12,023 nt of DNA from CAZNER01 sp964572065. Lineage in GTDB: Bacteria > Patescibacteriota > Dojkabacteria > JAHIVN01. The notes under the pieces were generated by a model that ran no database searches, was not told the origin of the DNA, and was given only the letters and a program-made list of their open reading frames with translations. The stretch is from the NCBI GenBank assembly GCA_964572065.1, contig CAZNER010000058.1:1-12023 (forward strand), given 5' to 3'. The translations under genes and the position numbers were made by a program. Below, piece after piece: positions 6,905 to 12,023 of this stretch. Each line of letters starts with the position of its first letter. Position 1 is the first letter of the stretch.

Positions 6905-6908
6905 TCAA
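6880..6908 (-). promoter_or_regulatory. Strong sigma70-type promoter of the predicted small RNA
   Basis: On the minus strand TTGACT (6903-6908) and TATACT (6880-6885) are separated by exactly 17 bases; each box matches the consensus in 5 of 6 positions. No protein gene lies downstream before the terminator at 6751. hisS starts nearly 500 bases further on and has its own promoter. Confidence 0.65.
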
Positions 6909-7014
6909 ATATATGGTAATTGTATAATTTTCTATTAATAGTAATCTTCATTTACGACAATGGAGATAATTAAAAGTTATTTTTAGGGTTTGTAAAGAGA
7001 ATTGATAAAGATAT

Positions 7015-7623
7015 TTATTCTTCTATTATTGTATAGCCTGTATCATGAAGTATTACTTGAAGAGTTGAGAGAGTAGAGGATTTAGATTCCTGCATGATAT
7101 CACTATCTTGTTCAATAGCTTCTTGTGCTTTTGAAGAAAGTTCTTCCAATGCAAGATTATAATCTTCATTTTCGTCTTCAGCTAATAACTTTTTGAGGAT
7201 GCCACTTTTTGTTGAAACTTCTATATCACCATTAAGACTTACATTGTATATTTCTGCATCAGGCACATTTATTTTAATAGTTCTATTAGAAGTATTTATT
7301 GTTAGATCTTCAGAAGTTAATTGAGATAAATCGACTCCTATATCTACCTGCATTAATCCTTCTGCAGTAATTTCATGTCCCCACCAGAAGTTCGACCAAG
7401 CAGATCCTTGATCTATTATTATTTCAGATGATTGTTCTGTTATAACAGTATGTGTTATTAGAAAAGAATGTTCCTTTATTCTTTCTAAAATCACTGTTGA
7501 GTTTATTATTTGTTTCTCAGTATTCTCTTTATTTATTTTTATTCCAATGATTGTACCAATAGTAACGCCTAAGAAAAAACCAATAGTTAAAGCAATGATT
7601 GATGTTAAAAAAAGTTTTTTCAT
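7015..7623 (-). CDS. DUF4230-like membrane-anchored protein of unknown function
   Basis: At 202 residues it starts with MKKLFLTS and a single hydrophobic segment (about residues 4-27). The rest therefore probably faces outside the membrane. Beta-rich stretches follow, then a region with VDIGVDLSQLTSED and INVPDAEIYNVSLN, which is the pattern of DUF4230 proteins. The C-terminal part has an acidic helical section (AEDENEDYNLALEELSSKAQ). No catalytic residues are known for this family and none is evident. Its ATG overlaps the TGA of the TrpR-like gene (7620-7623), so the two are translationally coupled. There is no terminator immediately after the stop; the first clear one on this strand is at 6751-6774. 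Confidence 0.65.
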   Translation of the reverse strand: MKKLFLTSIIALTIGFFLGVTIGTIIGIKINKENTEKQIINSTVILERIKEHSFLITHTVITEQSSEIIIDQGSAWSNFWWGHEITAEGLMQVDIGVDLSQLTSEDLTINTSNRTIKINVPDAEIYNVSLNGDIEVSTKSGILKKLLAEDENEDYNLALEELSSKAQEAIEQDSDIMQESKSSTLSTLQVILHDTGYTIIEE

Positions 7624-7934
7624 TTTTTTCTAATTTTTAATCTTTTCAAAAGTAATTTGTATCCACCTTCCCCATATTCTAACCATCTATTAATTCTAGC
7701 AATAGTTGTGCTGCTCATACCAGTTTGTTTTTCAATTTCTTGATATGTAGAACCACTGAAAAGCATGTTTGCTACTTTCCATCGCATAGAAAAAGTTTTA
7801 ATTTCAGGGATTGTTAATAAGTCACGGAAGAATTTTTCAGTCTCATTTATGTCTCTTAATTTAATTATTGCATTAAATAGGTTTTCTATATCTTTATTTA
7901 GCCACTTAGGAGTTGTTTTGTTATGTTTGACCAT
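7620..7934 (-). CDS. TrpR/YerC-like helix-turn-helix transcription regulator
   Basis: This 104-residue all-helical protein matches the Trp-repressor superfamily, YerC/YecD group. A helical N-terminus is followed by LTIPEIKTFSMRWKVANML (about 41-59), then the helix-turn-helix TYQEIEKQTGMSSTTIARINRW (about 63-84), then YGEGGYKLLLKRL. The recognition helix GMSSTTIARINRWL closely follows the family pattern (TGxSxxTIxRxxRxLxYG). Its ligand is not known, and nothing in the window suggests tryptophan synthesis. It heads an operon with the DUF4230-like gene and diverges from sortase-MBL-dnaB. Its own promoter lies inside a large inverted repeat, which suggests autoregulation. A related repeat controls a promoter at 6880-6908. 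Very close spacing and a start without Shine-Dalgarno are as for its neighbours. Confidence 0.88.
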   Translation of the reverse strand: MVKHNKTTPKWLNKDIENLFNAIIKLRDINETEKFFRDLLTIPEIKTFSMRWKVANMLFSGSTYQEIEKQTGMSSTTIARINRWLEYGEGGYKLLLKRLKIRKK

Positions 7935-7954
7935 GTCTTTATTAATTTAGATTG

Positions 7955-7991
7955 ATAAAGTGTAAATATAGTAACGTATTTTATACTTTAT
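7955..7991. promoter_or_regulatory. Inverted-repeat operator over the TrpR-like gene promoter
   Basis: The left arm ATAAAGTGTAAATA (7955-7968) and the reverse complement of the right arm (7977-7991, reading ATAAAGTATAAAATA) agree except for one substitution and one extra A. The -10 box lies between the arms and the right arm fills most of the promoter spacer, so a protein bound here would block transcription. The TrpR-like protein encoded just downstream is the obvious candidate. Confidence 0.6.
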
Positions 7992-7996
7992 GTCAA
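7968..7996 (-). promoter_or_regulatory. Sigma70-type promoter of the TrpR-like/DUF4230 operon
   Basis: On the minus strand a perfect TTGACA (7991-7996) is followed after 17 bases by TACTAT (7968-7973, 4 of 6 matches). Transcription should start near 7961, giving a leader of about 27 bases. Confidence 0.7.
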
Positions 7997-8010
7997 TAAC
8001 TTTAAATATA

Positions 8011-8039
8011 TTGTGAATAGTAGTATTATATGCTAGTAT
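8011..8039 (+). promoter_or_regulatory. Extended -10 promoter of the sortase-MBL-dnaB operon
   Basis: TTGTGA (8011-8016) and TAGTAT (8034-8039) are 17 bases apart, and TGC directly before the -10 box gives an extended -10 element. Each hexamer matches only 4 of 6. It lies 20 bases from the edge of the operator at 7955-7991, so the TrpR-like regulator might affect both directions. Confidence 0.45.
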
Positions 8040-8097
8040 TACGTTGAAGTAAGAGTATAAATTTTGGTTTATATTTAATTTTGTAATCCACGGAATT

Positions 8098-8763
8098 TTG
8101 AATTTTGTTGAATCTTTTCGAAATAAGATTGATAAAGAACCTAAATTAAAGATAATATTAAGGGGGTTATTAGCTATGACTTTCTTAATTGGTTTATATT
8201 TAGTGTTGTATCCTTTCTTTCCAAGATTGGAGTATGTATTTAAGAAAGATAATAAGGTATATCCTTATGAAACTAGGTTAGAAGGAATATTAAGTTCAGA
8301 TGGAAATAATGAATTTGAGAATAATAATGCTCCTGAAGAAAATAGACTTGTAATTCCAGCTATTGATGTTGACATGCCTATTATTGAGGGAGTTAATGAT
8401 TCTGTTTTAGATCTTGGTGTTTGGCATAGACCAGCAACTGGATTTCCGGGATCAGGGAATATGGTTTTAACTGGTCATCGAGTTGGTTATGCATTTTTGC
8501 CTGAAGATGTAAAAAATTCGACTTCATTTTATAATTTAGATAAACTTCAGATAGGGGATTATGTAATTGTTTACTGGAATCAGATAGAGTACGATTATCA
8601 GATAAACGATTATGGTGTAGTTGATAAAGAAGAAGTAAGCATTGAAAGTCAGGATGGAGAGGAGAGATTAACTTTATATACATGCCATCCTATTGGTCAA
8701 AACACAAAGAGGTTAGTTTATTATGCAGAGCCTATTGAACTAGAATTAGATAGTGAGAATTAA
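8098..8763 (+). CDS. Sortase family transpeptidase
   Basis: This 221-residue protein has a cytoplasmic N-terminus, one membrane segment (about residues 20-41), a variable linker, and a sortase domain from about residue 80. The catalytic triad is present: His127 in LTGHR, Cys196 in TLYTCHP and Arg205 in NTKRLV. The domain starts with RLVIPAIDVDMPI, and the short TLxTCxP form fits class D/E-like sortases better than class A or B. Sortases cut sorting signals of surface proteins and join them to wall components or to each other. No LPXTG-like substrate is encoded in the window. The start is TTG 8098: an in-frame stop at 8050-8052 and no ATG before the membrane segment leave few options, and a GGA at 8092-8094 is a weak ribosome-binding signal. 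It is first in an apparent operon with an MBL-fold gene and dnaB. Confidence 0.9.
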   Translation: MNFVESFRNKIDKEPKLKIILRGLLAMTFLIGLYLVLYPFFPRLEYVFKKDNKVYPYETRLEGILSSDGNNEFENNNAPEENRLVIPAIDVDMPIIEGVNDSVLDLGVWHRPATGFPGSGNMVLTGHRVGYAFLPEDVKNSTSFYNLDKLQIGDYVIVYWNQIEYDYQINDYGVVDKEEVSIESQDGEERLTLYTCHPIGQNTKRLVYYAEPIELELDSEN

Positions 8764-8781
8764 TTTATTAAAAACACATAT

Positions 8782-9372
8782 ATGAAGATTAAATATTATG
8801 GAAATTCATGTTTCCTTTTAAAAACAAAGAAAGCTAAGTTAGTAACAAATCCAAAAAATGCTGGTGCGAAGATTAATTTGAAAAGAGTTAAACCTGATAT
8901 CGTACTCCTAACTCATGGTAATAAGGTGTCAGAAAATAATCACTATATAATAAATACTCCTGGAGAGTATGAGGTAAAGGAGATATTAGTTTATGGATAT
9001 GTATCGAATAATAAAGGTAGCCAAATAAATGCCGATATTTATATGATAGATGTTGAAGGTATAACTCTTGGATTTATTGACGGAGAGGTAGCTTCAGTTA
9101 AAGGGAATATATTGGATGAGATGGGCATAGTGAATATATTGTTTGTATCCTTGGCCGATAATCTGAAAATGAAACTTTCTAAATTGACTGACCTTGTTAA
9201 TAAGATTGATCCACAGATAGTTATACCTATGGATTATAGCAAAGAAGTCCTTACTAAATTTACAAATTCATTAGGTGTTAAGGGTTTTGATAAGGAAAGT
9301 AGTTTGATTGTAAAGAGTAGTGATTTCGAGGGTGAAGATATACCGATAAATATTGTTGTAATAGAAAAGTAA
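8782..9372 (+). CDS. Metallo-beta-lactamase-fold protein lacking the metal ligands (probable pseudoenzyme)
   Basis: The 196 residues follow the layout of the UPF0173/Lactamase_B_3 type of MBL-fold protein: MKIKYYGNSCF at the start, DIVLLTHG (39-46), TPGEYEVK (59-66), DVEGITLGFIDG (90-101) and IVIPMDY (146-152). The metal-binding residues of the family are mostly gone. The HxHxDH motif reads H45-G-N47-K-V49-S50, the usual His in the GHSC start is Asn8, the His before the central GD is absent, and the PMHY His is Asp151. The fold is probably kept but Zn-dependent hydrolysis is unlikely. The gene begins 18 bases after the sortase stop and ends 39 bases before dnaB, so it is likely co-transcribed with both. 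Function is unknown; a structural or nucleic-acid-binding role is only a guess. Confidence 0.75.
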   Translation: MKIKYYGNSCFLLKTKKAKLVTNPKNAGAKINLKRVKPDIVLLTHGNKVSENNHYIINTPGEYEVKEILVYGYVSNNKGSQINADIYMIDVEGITLGFIDGEVASVKGNILDEMGIVNILFVSLADNLKMKLSKLTDLVNKIDPQIVIPMDYSKEVLTKFTNSLGVKGFDKESSLIVKSSDFEGEDIPINIVVIEK

Positions 9373-9411
9373 GATTTAAAATATTTATTTTTAATAATTA
9401 TATAATTTGAT

Positions 9412-10746
9412 ATGTCAGATATTAAATTACCTCCGCAAAGTATGGAAGCTGAAAAAGCTGTCCTAGGTGCAATATTATTAGACGAAGAAGCTATAATAAA
9501 AATAGTAGATTTTCTTAAACCTCAACATTTCTATAATCCAAAGCATTCAATAATATATGAAAATATTGTTGAATTGTTTGAGCAGAGAGATTCTATAGAT
9601 GTTCTAACTCTAACTAATAGATTGAAAAAGAATAAGCAATTAAAAAAAATAGGCGGAGTAAGTTATATATCTGAATTAGTAAGTAGTGTCCCAAGCGCTT
9701 ACCATATAGAGGAATACGCAAAAATAGTAAAAGAAAAAAGTGTGAGGCGCGGTCTGATAAGTGTATCTTCATTCTTAAATGAAATAGCCTTTGATGAAGG
9801 CGAGACATTGGATAAGCTTATGGATAGTGCGGAGCAGAAATTATTTGAAGTTACAGAGGAAAGTATTGATAGAGATTTTGTTCACATATCAAAGTTATTA
9901 GAGAAAGCATATGAAAGAGCCGAAGAAGCCGATAAACATTCTGATAAGGTAACAGGAATAAAATCTGGATATAAATTGCTTGATTCTATTTTGGGAGGAT
10001 TTCAGGGAAGTGATTTAATAATTTTGGCTGCAAGACCTTCTGTTGGAAAAACGGCTTTAGCCTTAGATATTGCCAGGCATATAGCTACTAGGGAAAAGAA
10101 AAATGTAGGTTTTTTTTCTCTTGAGATGTCTAATATGCAGTTAATGGATAGGATTTTAGCTATGCAGGTAAATGCAAATCTGTGGGATTTGCGTATGGGT
10201 AAGTTGCCTGATGAGGCTTTTGAGAGATTAGCCGATGCGATGGGAGTTTTATCAGAATCTGGATTATATATTGATGACACGCCGGGTCTTCATATTATGG
10301 AAATGAGGACAAAAGCAAGAAGGATGATGGCTGAATATAACTTAGATATGCTTGTTGTTGATTATTTACAGTTAATGCAAGGTAGGTCTAGAGATAATAG
10401 GGTACAGGAAGTGTCTGAGATCTCCATGTTTTTAAAAAATTTAGCTAGAGAATTGGATATACCTGTTCTTGCTCTGTCTCAGCTTTCCAGGGCTGTGGAG
10501 TCAAGAACGATTAAGATCCCTCAGCTTTCTGATTTAAGAGAGTCTGGTTCAATAGAACAGGATGCTGATGTGGTTATGTTTATTCATAGAGAAGAAATTT
10601 ATAATAAAGATACTGAAAGAAAAGGTATAGCTGATTTAATAATTGCGAAACATAGAAATGGACCGACAGGACAAATGGAGTTGTATTTTGTAAAAGAACA
10701 AGCAAGGTTTAGAGAACTAGAAAAAAGAAGAAAGGAAGGGGAGTAA
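9412..10746 (+). CDS. dnaB: Replicative DNA helicase DnaB
   Basis: This hexameric 5'-3' helicase unwinds the replication fork and binds primase. It has 444 residues, the usual size without an intein. The N-terminal helical domain (about 1-150) begins with the typical PPQSMEAEKAVLGAIL. A linker leads to the RecA-like domain: Walker A ARPSVGKT (207-214), catalytic Glu238 in SLEMS, Walker B VVDYLQLM (315-322, Asp317), LSQLSRAVE (355-363), DLRESGSIEQDAD (374-386), and the arginine-finger region KHRNGPTG (413-420). All key residues are present. It is the last gene of the sortase-MBL-dnaB run and converges on the cohesin-like gene with only 9 bases between the stops. No terminator is visible there. 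The start has no Shine-Dalgarno sequence. Confidence 0.97.
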   Translation: MSDIKLPPQSMEAEKAVLGAILLDEEAIIKIVDFLKPQHFYNPKHSIIYENIVELFEQRDSIDVLTLTNRLKKNKQLKKIGGVSYISELVSSVPSAYHIEEYAKIVKEKSVRRGLISVSSFLNEIAFDEGETLDKLMDSAEQKLFEVTEESIDRDFVHISKLLEKAYERAEEADKHSDKVTGIKSGYKLLDSILGGFQGSDLIILAARPSVGKTALALDIARHIATREKKNVGFFSLEMSNMQLMDRILAMQVNANLWDLRMGKLPDEAFERLADAMGVLSESGLYIDDTPGLHIMEMRTKARRMMAEYNLDMLVVDYLQLMQGRSRDNRVQEVSEISMFLKNLARELDIPVLALSQLSRAVESRTIKIPQLSDLRESGSIEQDADVVMFIHREEIYNKDTERKGIADLIIAKHRNGPTGQMELYFVKEQARFRELEKRRKEGE

Positions 10747-10755
10747 TATCAATAA

Positions 10756-12021
10756 TTACTCTAAGTTGTTGTTTTTTCTCTTACATCTCAATATTGTAAG
10801 AAGAATAGCTATTAAATATAAAATAAGAGTGGCTATACTTAGTATTATCCATAAGTCAATTACTCCAATGATCGCTAAGATAAATCCTAATACAAATATC
10901 ATTATGTTAAATATATCGGACATAAATAGCTTATTAAAAGTGTCCGAATTATTAGGGTTTCTCCAATAAGGATGAATGATTAAGATTAATAACGCTAATA
11001 TTGAAAAGAATCCGTATATATCTATTCCTAATCTGGAAGATATAGTGCCCTCATTAGCTTCAAGTGATATTCCTTTACTATCTAATTTGTTTAAACATTC
11101 TGATAGTTTTTCCTTACAATCATCAAGTTCGTCTAATTTATCTTGAATTTCATAAAAACAGTTTGTTGCCTCAGGGGGTACGTTAAATAGAAGTGTTTTT
11201 TGTATAGCATTTCCTTCATTATCAGATCCTTTTATTATAATTATTACTGGTTCGTCCGTTTCGAATTTTTCGTAAGGGGTTATTATAATAGTATAACAAC
11301 TTGAGTCACCTTCATAACTGAAATTAGATCCGTTAATATAAGAGTATTCATCACCGTTTACATATACAATAATGGATTCTATATTAACACCAGAATCATC
11401 GTCTGAAATTTTAAATATAATGTTTGAGTCTGATGGTATATCTGTATCATAATTTTGAGGGCTGACGAATTCTATGTAAGGATTAGTTATGTCCTCTTCC
11501 GTAGGTTCTTCTGGGGTTGGAGGTGTAGGTTCTTCTGCGGGAACAAAGCTATATGTGCCATCAGTAACTAGACCCAATATATCTGTACTTGTATTTCTAT
11601 CTGCAATATTACTGTCGAAGGTATCACCAATCCCGCTAAATTCTATAGAAAGTGATGTTTGTGTTATTCCGTGCTTGGATCTAAATTTTATAGTCCCAAA
11701 GGTTCTTGTACCACTTAATATTCCTGTAGTAGAGAATCCTGTAAGGCGGATTTTACCTGTTGATGAATCAACTATATTACCATCATAAGACTCGTAGGCA
11801 CTTCCTGATGATACTTGAATTATTTCGATTTCTTCGGGATTATAATTAATTATTATATCTGCAGCATTAGAAGTATTAGATCCAGTGTTAATTTTTATAT
11901 TTATAACAGAATCGGTTTCTTGAGTGAATGTTGAAAAAGCTGGATCGAATGAAAAGGTTGCATCCGGAATTTGTGCCTTAATATTTTTTGGGTATATAAA
12001 TATTAGGCATGAAAAGATAAA
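10756..12021 (-). CDS. Secreted surface protein with cohesin-like and Ig-like domains and C-terminal membrane segments (start outside window)
   Basis: The frame stays open past the TTG at 11575-11577 to the right edge, so 421 residues are visible and the start lies just outside. Visible residues 1-16 are the end of a signal peptide (cleavage probably near KA/Q). Residues about 17-155 form a cohesin-like domain, with TGSNTSNAADIIINYNPEEI, SSGSAY, KIRLTGFSTTG and TRTFGTIKF in order. A Pro/Glu-rich linker (161-178) leads to an Ig-like domain (about 179-281) containing FKISDDDSGVNIESIIVYVNG. Then comes a coiled coil with heptad-like leucines (290-314), and three hydrophobic segments (about 335-349, 371-388, 391-411) ending in a basic tail. 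There is no LPXTG motif. Cohesin domains bind dockerin partners in cellulosomes, but related folds occur in many surface proteins, so the ligand is unknown. Confidence 0.8.
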   Translation of the reverse strand, partial: FIFSCLIFIYPKNIKAQIPDATFSFDPAFSTFTQETDSVINIKINTGSNTSNAADIIINYNPEEIEIIQVSSGSAYESYDGNIVDSSTGKIRLTGFSTTGILSGTRTFGTIKFRSKHGITQTSLSIEFSGIGDTFDSNIADRNTSTDILGLVTDGTYSFVPAEEPTPPTPEEPTEEDITNPYIEFVSPQNYDTDIPSDSNIIFKISDDDSGVNIESIIVYVNGDEYSYINGSNFSYEGDSSCYTIIITPYEKFETDEPVIIIIKGSDNEGNAIQKTLLFNVPPEATNCFYEIQDKLDELDDCKEKLSECLNKLDSKGISLEANEGTISSRLGIDIYGFFSILALLILIIHPYWRNPNNSDTFNKLFMSDIFNIMIFVLGFILAIIGVIDLWIILSIATLILYLIAILLTILRCKRKNNNLE

Positions 12022-12023
12022 AG

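Noticed and set aside
6386..7014. tRNA, CRISPR array or riboswitch in the long gene-free region.
   Set aside because: No cloverleaf with TTCGA-like loop, no regularly spaced repeats and no known aptamer core were found; only the hairpins, promoters and terminator listed are supported.
9401..9406. Perfect TATAAT directly before dnaB, as a possible own promoter.
   Set aside because: No -35-like sequence or extended -10 lies at the right distance, and it is only five bases from the ATG; AT-rich gaps often contain this hexamer.
10780..10800. CTTACA/TGTAAG hairpin near the convergent ends of dnaB and the cohesin-like gene as a terminator.
   Set aside because: It lies within the C-terminal coding sequence of the cohesin-like gene and has no T-run on either strand directly after the stem.
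1..12023. Recoding of TGA to glycine or tryptophan, known in some Patescibacteria and other reduced genomes.
   Set aside because: TGA ends the VirB4-like gene at the natural family end and also ends the TrpR-like gene in an overlap with the next ATG, so the standard code fits.

Overview
The window is an AT-rich stretch of bacterial chromosome with compact genes, standard stop codons (TGA is used as a stop, for example at 777-779 and in the TrpR-like gene) and almost no Shine-Dalgarno sequences in front of the starts. The gene content is a VirB4-type ATPase beside an M23 peptidase, an L31 with a long lysine-rich tail, a secreted cohesin-like/Ig-like protein, a class E/D-like sortase, and a metal-ligand-free metallo-beta-lactamase-fold protein directly before dnaB. 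This mix suggests a small-genome Patescibacteria/CPR bacterium. That placement is an inference from gene style, not from a marker gene.

Layout. Positions 3-1485 (+) hold the C-terminal part of a VirB4-like ATPase overlapping a membrane-anchored M23 peptidase, probably part of a type IV secretion-like cluster that continues to the left. Positions 1482-2924 (-) hold the translation pair rpmE-prfA; prfA shares its last bases with the convergent peptidase gene. Positions 2995-4860 (-) hold a soluble orphan histidine kinase whose base and amino acid composition differs from its neighbours. Positions 5021-6385 (-) hold hisS with a structured leader. A 629-base gene-free region follows (6386-7014).

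Positions 7015-7934 (-) hold an operon of a TrpR/YerC-like DNA-binding protein and a DUF4230-like membrane-anchored protein. Diverging from it, 8098-10746 (+) carries sortase, an MBL-fold pseudoenzyme and dnaB. At the right edge, 10756-12021 (-) is a nearly complete secreted protein with a cohesin-like domain, an Ig-like domain, a coiled coil and three membrane segments.

The most interesting structure is regulatory. The promoter of the TrpR-like gene (perfect TTGACA, 17-base spacer, TACTAT) is embedded in an inverted repeat with arms like ATAAAGTGTAAATA. A second strong minus-strand promoter (TTGACT, 17, TATACT) about 1.1 kb away, inside the gene-free region, carries the same ACACTTTAT element just downstream of its -10 box, plus two 16-base palindromic copies. 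No gene follows this promoter. About 120 bases downstream there is instead a GC-rich hairpin and then a clean intrinsic terminator. I read this as an undescribed small RNA of about 120 nt that probably shares an operator with, and may be controlled by, the TrpR-like protein. All of this is sequence-based prediction.
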